Assembly: GCA_963656345.1 (NCBI GenBank)
Contig: CAVKHY010000001.1
Span: 1-60,827 of the forward strand
Source: CAKUFA01 sp963656345
Lineage (GTDB): Bacteria > Bacillota > Clostridia > Christensenellales > Aristaeellaceae
Length of the DNA stretch: 60,827 nt
Direction: 5' to 3'
Positions 51,650 through 59,819 of this stretch are shown one piece after another. The position numbers and the translations under genes were made by a program. Position 1 is the first letter of the stretch; each line of letters begins with the position of its first letter. The notes beneath the pieces were generated by a model that was not told the origin of the DNA, did no database searches, and saw nothing but the letters and a program-made list of their open reading frames with translations.

Positions 51650-51991
51650 TTATTTGTTCCATGCTTCCCAAGTCTCCGGGGCATAGCCCAGGGTGCATTT
51701 GCTGCCGTTGCGCACAATGGGGGACTTCAGCAGCCAAGGACATTCCAGCACAGCAGGCAGCAACAGGCTGTCACGATCGTAATAACAGGCCGGGTGCTCT
51801 TTCACCTTTTTGTCCTCCCGGTCAATCAGATTGTTGAGCCCGCCCAAAGCCTGCGCCATGGTTTGCACTTCCCTCTCTCCCAGGCGGTGCTTCTTCAAAT
51901 CCATCACCTGCACCGGAATGCGGCGCTCCTTAAAAAAGCGTTCCGCCTTCTGCACATCAAAATTCTTTTTGCTGATATAGAGCTGTATCAT
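51650..51991 (-). CDS. ArsC/Spx-like thioredoxin-fold protein lacking the catalytic Cys
   Basis: A 113-residue ArsC-superfamily protein. The fold is clear: KAERFFKERRIPVQVMDLKK, a LLPAVLECPWLLKSPIVRNG stretch with the cis-Pro, and GYAPETWEAWNK at the end, as in YffB/ArsC-type clostridial proteins. The N-terminal active-site position, usually KKC, reads YISKKNFD, so the reactive cysteine is Asn. A regulatory or non-reductase role is therefore more likely than arsenate reduction. It lies just downstream of dnaI on the same strand. Confidence 0.82.
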   Translation of the reverse strand: MIQLYISKKNFDVQKAERFFKERRIPVQVMDLKKHRLGEREVQTMAQALGGLNNLIDREDKKVKEHPACYYDRDSLLLPAVLECPWLLKSPIVRNGSKCTLGYAPETWEAWNK

Positions 51992-52003
51992 TGTTCTTCC
52001 CCC

Positions 52004-52969
52004 TTACAGGCGGCGAATATCATCCCCGCGGAAAAGCAGCAGATCGCACTTCCGCTTGTCCGTCAGCCGGGATGCAATCCGCTCCGTATACCGCTGCCGC
52101 AGTTCCCGTTCGTTCAGGTTGGTGGAATATACCGTGCCTCTGCCGGTGCTGCGCCGCTCATTGATCAGGTTAAATAGCTGGACGATGGTGATGTTCTCCA
52201 TCAGAGGCTCACTGCCCAGGTCATCCAGCAGCAGCACATCGGTGGTCATGAGGCTTTCCATGGCATCGGCATTTCCGCCGAAGTAGGCCTTCCTTGCCGT
52301 ATCCAGAAAACGATAGGCGCTGATGAGCAGCACATTCATCCCTCGATCCAGCAATCGGCGTGCCATGGCGTGCATCAGGAAGGTTTTGCCCAGGCCGCTG
52401 GGCCCCATCAGCAGCAGATCCTGCGTATCCGCCTTGGGATAACGATCCGCATAATCCCGGCACATGTCCCGAATTACCTGCATGTTTTCCCGCTGGGTGC
52501 AGGGCATGTCCGGCAAAGGCCTATTCGGGAAGACGGACAGGTCAAAGGTATCGAAAGTCTGCCGATCATCTTCTTCCAGCCCCACCTGCCGGTAAAGCTG
52601 CCGATAATAAGCCGTGCGCATACATTCACACATTTCTTTTACCGGCTCGCCCACATAGCCCGTATCCTTGCAAAGCTTGCAGCGATACACCGGAGCAAGG
52701 TAATCCTCCGGCAGCCCTCCGGCTTTCAGGCAGGCGTTCACACGGTTGTTCAGCAGGGTCATGCGCTGGGGAAGATCCTCCGCTTGTGCGGTTCCTCCCA
52801 GAATGCCCCGAACACCGTGATAGATGAGCTGCTGCCGATCCTCCAGCAGCTCCTTCAGCCCCGGACAACGGCGGATGGCTTCTTTTTGGCGGCGATCTTC
52901 TTCCTGACTGTCCAGCATGCGCTGCTGTTCGTATTCTGACTGCAGCTGACGCAGAATCTCATTACGCAT
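52004..52969 (-). CDS. dnaI: DnaI/DnaC-type helicase loader
   Basis: A 321-residue AAA+ ATPase. The N-terminal helical part contains a probable zinc site (CKLCKDTGYVG and CECM), as in B. subtilis DnaI, which binds the replicative helicase. The C-terminal AAA+ domain has Walker A LMGPSGLGKTFLMHA, Walker B LLLDDLGSEP, and the sensor-1 region VYSTNLNERELRQRY. An IstB transposition helper was considered and rejected because the partner is DnaD and no transposase is near. The start overlaps the dnaD stop by 8 nt. Confidence 0.9.
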   Translation of the reverse strand: MRNEILRQLQSEYEQQRMLDSQEEDRRQKEAIRRCPGLKELLEDRQQLIYHGVRGILGGTAQAEDLPQRMTLLNNRVNACLKAGGLPEDYLAPVYRCKLCKDTGYVGEPVKEMCECMRTAYYRQLYRQVGLEEDDRQTFDTFDLSVFPNRPLPDMPCTQRENMQVIRDMCRDYADRYPKADTQDLLLMGPSGLGKTFLMHAMARRLLDRGMNVLLISAYRFLDTARKAYFGGNADAMESLMTTDVLLLDDLGSEPLMENITIVQLFNLINERRSTGRGTVYSTNLNERELRQRYTERIASRLTDKRKCDLLLFRGDDIRRL

Positions 52970-54461
52970 TGGACTTCAGCTCCTTCAGCCGCTTGGCCAT
53001 CCGTTCGGTCATGCCCTGGGTGACTTCGTACTCACGCTGCTCGTACTGCTGCTCTCGCACAACCTTTCCGACGGGTTTGGCGACCTCTTTCCCCTTCTCC
53101 TGCTGGGCTTGATAGGCTGCCCGGGAGGCTTCCATTTGAGCCGGGGTGCGAATGCCCTGTTCATGCAGGGAGGTGAGCATTTTATCCAGATAGGGTACCG
53201 GGTTTTCTGCTTTGCCGGACAGGGCGCCGCAGTGCAGGATCATTTCATCCGTCATCTGCATATCGCCCATCCACTTCTGCACCAGAGCCCGATCTGCCGC
53301 CGTAGGCTTGCCGCGCTTCCCCCATGCTTCATACAGCACTTGCAGAATATCGTTGGAGGCCTTGAATTTCATTACATAGTCCTGGGCCTCGGCAATGTTG
53401 CGGATGCCTTTCTGCTTCCAGGAGCGGAGCATCAGCTGCACATCATCAATGCCCTTGCCTGCTCGGGCACATTCCCGCCCTGCCAGCAGAATCACATCAT
53501 CGGTATACAACGCCCGCATTTCATCATAGAGTGCCAGCGTTCCTTCATTCACGGTAGCACCCGTATTCATGGTATTCAAGAGCGCCTTCAGGGGAGCAAT
53601 CCTTTCCGCATTGGCGGTGCGGGCTGCCTCCACCTCCTTAGCTGAGCGCATGCCCTTGCCCTGGTTCCGTTTCTTGATGCCGCCCAAAATGCCGTCCAGA
53701 TAGGAAAAAGACGGATCCCCCTTGGTGGTTTCCGCACAGGCATCCAAAATAGCGTCCTCGGAAAATCCCCAGTCCCGATTCCATCGACGATACATGGCCT
53801 GCTCATCCTCTGAGGGAAGGCGACGCTTGCCCATGCGGCGAAGCACCTTCCGGCAGCCGTCATAGATGGCTTTGTCCCGGTCAAAGAAGGACTCTGCATC
53901 CTCCACCGACATGATCTTTTCATCCGCCATTTGAATGGCCAGCTTCTGCGCCGTATTGAAGGAGAAGTGTTTCCCTTTGGTTTCGATGCAGTGCTGCACC
54001 AGCATCAGCACCACGTCCGCAGGCAGATTCATTTCCTCCACCCACTCGTAGGCCATGGTCATATCGTTGGTGCTGGGACGGCGATCCGCCCCGAAGAGGG
54101 CGTACATGGCCTCGGCAAACTCCGCATAGGCATCGTCCACCGCCGGTTCCGTATTCATAAACAGCCGCTGCTTGACCGTGATGTACCGCCAGGACGGTGG
54201 ATCATCGCTGATGCGGCGAACAAGTCCCTTTCGTTCCCAATGCCGATAAGCAGCGAGCACCTGCTCCGGGGAAATGTCCAGGTCGTGTGCCATTTGCTGC
54301 ACACTCATTTCCGCCGTGGGGTGATAGCAATGCATCAGCCCATACAGATAAACCTTCACATAAGCGCCCCGGGCGCCGGGCATGTATTCCAGAATAAACT
54401 GGTTCTCCACCGGGGTGACATCAAACATGGCAAACTGCTCATCAAAATCAAACACCCCCAT
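52962..54461 (-). CDS. DnaD-domain replication initiation protein
   Basis: A 499-residue DnaD/DnaB-like primosome component. The N-terminal winged helix (about 1-110) has MSVQQMAHDLDISPEQVLAAY. The C-terminal part holds repeated DnaD-type domains, each with a YLDxxL element and a following GIR segment (FSYLDGILGGIKKRN, VPYLDKMLTSLHEQG). It would remodel origin DNA and, with DnaI, recruit the helicase. ATG 54461 follows GAAGGAGGGATCTCGC. It is about twice the length of classical DnaD, closer to DnaB of B. subtilis in size. Confidence 0.87.
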   Translation of the reverse strand: MGVFDFDEQFAMFDVTPVENQFILEYMPGARGAYVKVYLYGLMHCYHPTAEMSVQQMAHDLDISPEQVLAAYRHWERKGLVRRISDDPPSWRYITVKQRLFMNTEPAVDDAYAEFAEAMYALFGADRRPSTNDMTMAYEWVEEMNLPADVVLMLVQHCIETKGKHFSFNTAQKLAIQMADEKIMSVEDAESFFDRDKAIYDGCRKVLRRMGKRRLPSEDEQAMYRRWNRDWGFSEDAILDACAETTKGDPSFSYLDGILGGIKKRNQGKGMRSAKEVEAARTANAERIAPLKALLNTMNTGATVNEGTLALYDEMRALYTDDVILLAGRECARAGKGIDDVQLMLRSWKQKGIRNIAEAQDYVMKFKASNDILQVLYEAWGKRGKPTAADRALVQKWMGDMQMTDEMILHCGALSGKAENPVPYLDKMLTSLHEQGIRTPAQMEASRAAYQAQQEKGKEVAKPVGKVVREQQYEQREYEVTQGMTERMAKRLKELKSNA

Positions 54462-54490
54462 GCGAGATCCCTCCTTCATTCATGGGTTTC

Positions 54491-54520
54491 ATTATAGCAT
54501 AGAAAAGCAAGGAAGGGCAA
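54491..54520 (-). promoter_or_regulatory. Promoter of the dnaD-dnaI operon
   Basis: On the minus strand TGC-TATAAT (perfect extended -10; box at plus 54491-54496) with TTGCCC (plus 54515-54520) 18 nt upstream. Confidence 0.6.
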
Positions 54521-54545
54521 GAAGGTGCAGAACATCGAATCAACA

Positions 54546-54588
54546 GAAAACCCCCTGTATCAGCAGGCTTGAGTGCTGATACAGGGGG
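54546..54588 (-). terminator. Intrinsic terminator of the exported flavoprotein gene
   Basis: On the minus strand CCCCCTGTATCAGCA and TGCTGATACAGGGGG pair perfectly over 15 bp with an 8-nt loop, followed by TTTTCTGTT. Confidence 0.88.
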
Positions 54589-54603
54589 AGTGGTCAAACT
54601 AAC

Positions 54604-56385
54604 TTACTTGGCTGCTGCGGCATGCTCTGCGGCAATGATGCCCCAGGTTGCGCACATGGCGTGGTTGATGCCGCCGAAGTTAATCTTGCCCAGAATGTTG
54701 CTGGGGCCAAGGATCTCGCCAGCCAGGGACAGTCCGTTGATGACGGAGCCGTCTTCCCGCTGGAGATAGCCGTCTTCGTTGGCACGAACGCCGCCGGAGG
54801 TGCCGGACCACACATAGGGCACAGTCACTACAGCGTAATAGGGTCCTTCCTCAAAGGCAACCATGCTGTCGGCAGAGCGGCCGAAGGCACTGTCCGTACC
54901 GGCTGTTACGTCCTTGTTGTAGGCTTCCACGGTGGATACCAGGTTGGATGCGCCGATCATCTCTGCCAGCTCTTCCAGGGTATCTGCCTTGTAGACACAG
55001 TTGCCGGCGGCGGCTAGCTCATCCAGCTTGTCCCAGCCGTTATTCTCCAGCACAGCCTTGTTCATCATAGGATGCTTCAGGAAGGCCTGCTCCTTGTCGA
55101 TCATGTTGCCGGAGATGACGGCATACAGCTTGCTTTCCTTCTGACCGTACCACATGGCGCTGGTGGCGGATTCTTCTGCGCCTACCCGGTCGCCGTCGGT
55201 GTTCACGTAGATCATGCCGGGGTACTTGTTATTGATCTGGTACCGCATGGCAAAACCGTCCGTGGGAACGCCACCGCCGTAGAAGTTCACAATTTCGTCC
55301 ATGTTATCGTACACGCCGCCCACTGCCTTGGCCAGCAGGAAGCCGGAACCGTTGGAGGTGCTGGGAGCGCAGGAAATCACATTTTCGAAGCCGGACAGCT
55401 TCAGCAGATCTTCATTATAGGAATAGCCGCCGGTTGCCAGCACCACGTTCTTAGCACGGAACTCACGGTCGCCGGCCTTTACGCCTACACACTGATCCCC
55501 TTCCACCAGCAGTTCGGTGACAGTGGTGTTGTAGAAAATCTGTGCATTGCCGTCAGCAATGGCCTGCTCCAGCCGGGCATTGAGAGGCTCCAGATAAGCG
55601 TTGGCTGCGCCCATGGAGTAAGAGCCGAGGGCGCGGGTCACGCGGAGGGTCTTCATGGCGGTGTAAGCGCCGCCTACCAGGCTACGATCGCCGAAGTCAA
55701 CGCCCAGGTCCTCATCCAGCCAGTCGATGGCATCCTTGGCACGTTCGGTGTGCATCTTGGCCAGTGCCTTGTTGAATTCGCCCTCGCCGCCCAGTGCTTC
55801 AATATCAGCGTAGAAGGATTCAGGCGTATCTTCCACGCCGTTTTCCTTCTGAATCTTGAAGCCTGCGCCGCTGATAGTGCCGCCGGCATAGTGAATGCAG
55901 CCGCCGGTGCGGACGCTTTCTTCCAGTACCAACACCTTCAGTCCCAGTTCTACGCCCCGGGCTGTTGCTACCAAACCGGCCATGCCTGCGCCCACAACGA
56001 TCATGTCCGGCTCAATGGTCAGTTCGGTGTTCTGCTCCTCAGTTTCACCGCTGAGAGCATTCTTTACGGCCTCCATAATGCCGTTGGATGTCAGGGTAGC
56101 GCCTGCCACCGCATCCACATCAGCACTGTTGGCCGCCACGATAGCGCCGGGAATCTGCTCAATGGCCGGGTCGGATACGCCGGCCGTCTCCCCGTGATTG
56201 TTAATGGTTACGTCTGCAATCTTTCCATCGGCGACCGTTACGGTCACCTCGATGTTGGAATGCATGCCCTTGCCGGTGCCTACATAAGTACCATCGGTCA
56301 GAGTTGTTTCTGCCACGGCAGGCACGATGCCCATGAGCATCATCACAGCCAGCAGCAGGCTGAGGAAATTCCTTGCCTTTTTCAT
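54604..56385 (-). CDS. Exported FMN-binding/FAD-dependent reductase (fumarate/urocanate reductase-like)
   Basis: A 593-residue secreted flavoprotein. The signal peptide ends in AVAET without a lipobox. Residues 30-112 are an FMN_bind domain with DAVAGATLTS at 91-100, where Thr97 is the expected site of covalent FMN attachment by ApbE. From about 127 follows a FAD_binding_2 flavocytochrome-c-like domain (MIVVGAGMAGLVATARG, AGGTISGAGF, VLATGGYSYNEDLL, and NLSG-type SLAGEILG near the end). Relatives reduce fumarate, urocanate or cinnamates as terminal acceptors outside the cell. The acceptor here cannot be named. GGGAGGAGACAACAA precedes the ATG. Confidence 0.9.
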   Translation of the reverse strand: MKKARNFLSLLLAVMMLMGIVPAVAETTLTDGTYVGTGKGMHSNIEVTVTVADGKIADVTINNHGETAGVSDPAIEQIPGAIVAANSADVDAVAGATLTSNGIMEAVKNALSGETEEQNTELTIEPDMIVVGAGMAGLVATARGVELGLKVLVLEESVRTGGCIHYAGGTISGAGFKIQKENGVEDTPESFYADIEALGGEGEFNKALAKMHTERAKDAIDWLDEDLGVDFGDRSLVGGAYTAMKTLRVTRALGSYSMGAANAYLEPLNARLEQAIADGNAQIFYNTTVTELLVEGDQCVGVKAGDREFRAKNVVLATGGYSYNEDLLKLSGFENVISCAPSTSNGSGFLLAKAVGGVYDNMDEIVNFYGGGVPTDGFAMRYQINNKYPGMIYVNTDGDRVGAEESATSAMWYGQKESKLYAVISGNMIDKEQAFLKHPMMNKAVLENNGWDKLDELAAAGNCVYKADTLEELAEMIGASNLVSTVEAYNKDVTAGTDSAFGRSADSMVAFEEGPYYAVVTVPYVWSGTSGGVRANEDGYLQREDGSVINGLSLAGEILGPSNILGKINFGGINHAMCATWGIIAAEHAAAAK

Positions 56386-56435
56386 TTGTTGTCTCCTCCC
56401 TAATCGTTGGAAAAGTATAACCTTTTCTGGTGCGT

Positions 56436-56465
56436 ATTATAATCTCCTTGACAAGGAATTGTCAA
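56436..56465 (-). promoter_or_regulatory. Promoter of the exported flavoprotein with overlapping palindrome
   Basis: On the minus strand a perfect TTGACA (plus 56460-56465) and perfect TATAAT (plus 56436-56441) have an 18-nt spacer. The 18-mer TTGACAAGGAATTGTCAA (56448-56465) is a palindrome with 6-bp outer arms identical to those at 16504-16521, in the same position relative to the promoter. Confidence 0.75.
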
Positions 56466-56514
56466 GCGTATCTTTCCTGCTTTCCATATCGTCGAGAAAT
56501 TGTCAGGTTGCCTA

Positions 56515-56543
56515 TTGCAAAATTCATGGGAATTGGGTAAAAT
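56515..56543 (+). promoter_or_regulatory. Promoter of gap
   Basis: TTGCAA (56515-56520) and TAAAAT (56538-56543) are separated by 17 nt. The leader to the gap start is about 47 nt. Confidence 0.6.
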
Positions 56544-56596
56544 AGTGAGTGGGAATTCCAGATGTTTTCTCGTGATGATTTAAGGAGGTTTTTCCA

Positions 56597-57628
56597 ATGG
56601 CAGTGAAAGTTGCTATCAATGGTTTCGGCCGCATTGGCCGTCTGGCTTTCCGTCAGATGTTCGGCGCTGAGGGCTATGAAGTGGTTGCTATCAACGACTT
56701 GACCTCTCCCGCCATGCTGGCTCACCTGCTGAAGTATGATACCGCTCAGGGCTCCTACTGCGGTCGCATCGGTGAGAATAAGCACACCGTGTCCGCTACC
56801 GAGGATTCCATCGTGGTGGACGGCAAGGAAATCAAGATCTATGCCGTGAAGGACGCTAACGAGTGCCCCTGGGGCAAGCTGGATGTAGACGTCGTGCTGG
56901 AGTGCACCGGCTTCTACACCTCCAAGGACAAGGCCATGGCGCACATCAACGCCGGTGCTAAGAAGGTCGTTATCTCCGCTCCTGCCGGCAATGACCTGAA
57001 GACCATCGTGTACAACGTGAACAACAACACCCTGACCGCTGATGACCAGATCATCTCCGCTGCCAGCTGCACCACCAACTGCCTGGCTCCCATGGCCAAG
57101 GCTCTGAACGATGCATATCCTGTGCAGAGCGGCATCATGACCACCGTGCATGCTTACACCGGTGACCAGATGATCCTGGACGGTCCTCAGCGCAAGGGCG
57201 ACCTGCGTCGTGCCCGCGCCGGCGCACAGAACATTGTGCCTAACTCCACCGGTGCTGCTAAGGCCATCGGCCTGGTTATCCCTGAACTGAACGGCAAGCT
57301 GATCGGTTCCGCTCAGCGCGTGCCTGTTCCCACCGGCTCCACCACCATCCTGGTGGCTGTTGTGAAGGGCAAGGACGTGACCAAGGATTCCGTGAACGCC
57401 GCCATGAAGGCTCAGGCTTCCGAGTCCTTCGGCTACAACGAGGAGCAGATCGTTTCTTCTGACGTGATCGGCATGAAGTACGGCTCCCTGTTCGATGCTA
57501 CCCAGACCATGGTTGCTAAGCTGGACGACGATACCTATCAGGTGCAGGTTGTGTCCTGGTACGACAACGAGAACAGCTACACCAGCCAGATGGTTCGCAC
57601 CATCAAGTACTTCGCTGAGCTGAAGTAA
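56597..57628 (+). CDS. gap: Glyceraldehyde-3-phosphate dehydrogenase
   Basis: A 343-residue GAPDH of glycolysis, oxidising glyceraldehyde-3-P with NAD and phosphate. The Rossmann start is VAINGFGRIGRLAFRQM, the catalytic Cys lies in SAASCTTNCLAPMAK, the catalytic His in TTVHAYTGDQM, and the C terminus has WYDNENSYTSQMV. Codon use is strongly biased to C/G-ending optimal codons, as in efp, which indicates high expression. TAAGGAGGTTTTTCCA precedes the ATG. It is monocistronic: no pgk, tpi or cggR is adjacent. Confidence 0.97.
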   Translation: MAVKVAINGFGRIGRLAFRQMFGAEGYEVVAINDLTSPAMLAHLLKYDTAQGSYCGRIGENKHTVSATEDSIVVDGKEIKIYAVKDANECPWGKLDVDVVLECTGFYTSKDKAMAHINAGAKKVVISAPAGNDLKTIVYNVNNNTLTADDQIISAASCTTNCLAPMAKALNDAYPVQSGIMTTVHAYTGDQMILDGPQRKGDLRRARAGAQNIVPNSTGAAKAIGLVIPELNGKLIGSAQRVPVPTGSTTILVAVVKGKDVTKDSVNAAMKAQASESFGYNEEQIVSSDVIGMKYGSLFDATQTMVAKLDDDTYQVQVVSWYDNENSYTSQMVRTIKYFAELK

Positions 57629-57645
57629 TTTTCTGATGTGCTTTG

Positions 57646-57677
57646 CTCCCTCTTCCGTGTGGAAGGGGGAGTTTTTT
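57646..57677 (+). terminator. Intrinsic terminator of gap
   Basis: CTCCCTCTTCC-GTGT-GGAAGGGGGAG (11 bp with one wobble) is followed by TTTTTT. Confidence 0.88.
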
Positions 57678-57743
57678 ATTCCAGTGATGATTGAAAGACA
57701 ATGCTATCATTCTTCGGGGCAATCTTTCTTCCTATCGAAATCC

Positions 57744-57772
57744 TTTACCGAGGCTTTCACTCGTGCTATACT
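57744..57772 (+). promoter_or_regulatory. Promoter of the gluQ gene
   Basis: TTTACC (57744-57749) and an extended -10 TGC-TATACT (box 57767-57772) are spaced by 17 nt, giving a very short leader to the start at 57797. Confidence 0.55.
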
Positions 57773-57796
57773 GGAGGCGAGAGGAGATGCTGCCCT

Positions 57797-58717
57797 TTGT
57801 CCAAGCCTGTGATTGGCCGGTTTGCCCCTACGCCCAGCGGACGGCTGCATTTGGGCAACGTGCTCTGCGCCATGCTGGCGTATCTGTCCGCACGCAGCCA
57901 GGGCGGACGGTTTCTCCTTCGCATAGAAGATCTGGATATACCCAGATGCCCGGCAGCACTCAGCAGAGCTGCCGTGGAGGACTTAACAGCCTTGGGCTTT
58001 ACCTGGGACGAACCGCCCCTTTATCAAAGTCAGCGAAGCGAAACCTATCGACGAGCCCTGCAATATTTAACAGAGCAGGGATACACCTATCCCTGCTTCT
58101 GCACCCGGGCACAGCTGATGGCCAGCGTGGCACCCAATTTGGGGGACACGGTGGTGGTCTACCCCGGCACATGCCGGAACCTGACCAAGGCAGAAGCAGC
58201 AGAAAAGGCCAAGACAAGAACACCGGCGATTCGCCTGCGTGTCCCGGATGAGGAGATGACCTTTACCGACAGGCTGTATGGTATGCAGACAGAAAATCTG
58301 GCACGGGATTGTGGAGATTTCATCCTTCAGCGTTCCGATGGGCTGTACGGCTATCAGTTGGCGGTGGTGGTGGATGACGCTCTATCCGGGGTGACGGAGG
58401 TAGTTCGCGGACGGGATATTCTTTCCGCCACACCCCGGCAAATGTATCTCCAGCGCCTGCTGGGCTATGATACACCCTCCTATCTTCATATTCCCCTGCT
58501 GATGGATGGCGAGGGGCGCCGATTGGCCAAACGAGATCGGGATATGGATATGACGGCACTGCTGAAGCGGTTCACCCCGGAAGAAATCCTGGGGCGGCTG
58601 GCCTATGCAGCCGGACTGCAGCAGGAAATCAGGCCTGCGACATTGGAAGCATTGATTCCAATGTATGACCAGGCAAAACTGCCCAAGGACGATTTGCGGC
58701 TGAAAGGGTTTGATTAA
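57797..58717 (+). CDS. gluQ: Glutamyl-Q tRNA(Asp) synthetase
   Basis: A 306-residue truncated glutamyl-tRNA-synthetase paralogue that attaches glutamate to queuosine of tRNA(Asp). It has the HIGH-like SGRLHLGN after GRFAPTP, the zinc set CFC...YPGTC, and the KMSKS-like RRLAKRDRDMDM, and it lacks the anticodon-binding domain. Length is typical of GluQ. I infer a TTG start at 57797 (MSKPVIGRFAP) with GAGGAG 10 nt upstream; the 32-codon extension from 57701 crosses the promoter. The enzyme is best known in proteobacteria, so a clostridial copy implies queuosine-modified tRNA here. Confidence 0.87.
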   Translation: MSKPVIGRFAPTPSGRLHLGNVLCAMLAYLSARSQGGRFLLRIEDLDIPRCPAALSRAAVEDLTALGFTWDEPPLYQSQRSETYRRALQYLTEQGYTYPCFCTRAQLMASVAPNLGDTVVVYPGTCRNLTKAEAAEKAKTRTPAIRLRVPDEEMTFTDRLYGMQTENLARDCGDFILQRSDGLYGYQLAVVVDDALSGVTEVVRGRDILSATPRQMYLQRLLGYDTPSYLHIPLLMDGEGRRLAKRDRDMDMTALLKRFTPEEILGRLAYAAGLQQEIRPATLEALIPMYDQAKLPKDDLRLKGFD

Positions 58718-58772
58718 ACGTGCAAAGCACCCGCTACCTTTTCAGCATCTTCCTTTTTGCTCTTCGAAATGT

Positions 58773-58778
58773 TATAAT
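58773..58778 (+). promoter_or_regulatory. -10 box ahead of the LCP-like gene
   Basis: A perfect TATAAT 86 nt before the LCP-like start. The matching -35 position reads TTCCTT, so -35 support is weak. Confidence 0.4.
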
Positions 58779-58863
58779 ATCTTCGTTCAGCATCTCCGGG
58801 ATGCTGGCACCATGTTGTTTCGTTGAATGAGGTGGATGATAGATTCCATCAAGGAGGAAATTC

Positions 58864-59793
58864 ATGAAGCGTATTGTATGCCTGATGATGTCCCTGGTGC
58901 TGCTTCTGACCATGGCCGGAACGGCTTTGGCAGACACACCCAAGCCTATTGAAACCATCCCTTATGATGAGCTGCCTGCTACCATTGATGGACAGCACCA
59001 TTTTCTGCTGCTATGTGTGGATCAGTGGCATGGCAAGCCCGGCAACCTGGGCAACACGGACGGCATCGTGCTGGTCACCCTGGATACCAGAGCCCATCGT
59101 GTCATGTTGACTTCCTTTATTCGGGATGCCCTTGTGGTGCGGCCGGACGGACACATTGGCCGAATTAACTACATTGCCAAGAATTATAGCCCGGAGGATC
59201 TCTGCCAGGTTATCAGCACCCATATCGGCGTGAAGGTGGAGAAGTACATCCTCTTTGACTTCAGCCAGATCCAGACCATTATCGACTTCCTCGGCGGCGT
59301 GGATATTACCGTGAATTCCGAGGAAGCCAGCTATTTGAAGCGCTATGCCATCAGCTCCACGTCCACGACGCCCTCCATGGCCGGGGCAGGTACGTACCGC
59401 TTCGGCGGCCATGCGGCGGTGATTTACATGCGCATCCGGAAGGCCGGCGGCGGCGGCGATTTCATGCGCACCCAGCGGGTTCGTACCGTGCTGTCCACCT
59501 TGGCGGATCAGTGCCGGGAAATCAGTTGGGATGAAGCTTTGTCCCTGGTGGATAACGTGATGGCCAACACCACCATGACGAATATGAACCTGGAAGAAAT
59601 GCAGCAGGCTGCATCCTATGCCTACGACTTGCGGGGCTGCACGGTGGAGGAACTGCGCATTCCCATTGACGGGGCTGCGACCCCCATCAACTATGCGGCC
59701 ATGGCTGTGCAGGAAATTGACTGGCCGGCCTGCCGGGAAGCCATGCAGAATTATCTGCAGAGCAGCTTCCTGGTGCTGGATGATGAAGATTAA
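58864..59793 (+). CDS. LytR-CpsA-Psr (LCP)-like protein
   Basis: A 309-residue protein. Recognisable LCP elements are FLLLCVDQW, NTDGIVLVTLDTRAHRVMLTSFIRDALV (SxxRD with the conserved Arg), GRINYIAKN, FDFSQIQTIIDFLGGVDI and the late YMRIRKAGGGGDFMRTQRVR. The family attaches teichoic acid or polysaccharide to peptidoglycan. Unlike classical LCP proteins, the N terminus looks like a cleavable signal peptide (TALA|DTP) instead of a membrane anchor, and the first Arg of the usual RSD/RTD is Asn. AAGGAGGAAATTC precedes the ATG. Enzyme activity is plausible but not certain. Confidence 0.8.
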   Translation: MKRIVCLMMSLVLLLTMAGTALADTPKPIETIPYDELPATIDGQHHFLLLCVDQWHGKPGNLGNTDGIVLVTLDTRAHRVMLTSFIRDALVVRPDGHIGRINYIAKNYSPEDLCQVISTHIGVKVEKYILFDFSQIQTIIDFLGGVDITVNSEEASYLKRYAISSTSTTPSMAGAGTYRFGGHAAVIYMRIRKAGGGGDFMRTQRVRTVLSTLADQCREISWDEALSLVDNVMANTTMTNMNLEEMQQAASYAYDLRGCTVEELRIPIDGAATPINYAAMAVQEIDWPACREAMQNYLQSSFLVLDDED

Positions 59794-59819
59794 ATTGATC
59801 GGTAAACGAGGAAGAATGC

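Noticed and set aside
52004..52969. IstB helper ATPase of an IS21-type element
   Set aside because: No transposase or terminal inverted repeats; it has the DnaI zinc region and overlaps the DnaD-type gene, fitting a helicase loader.
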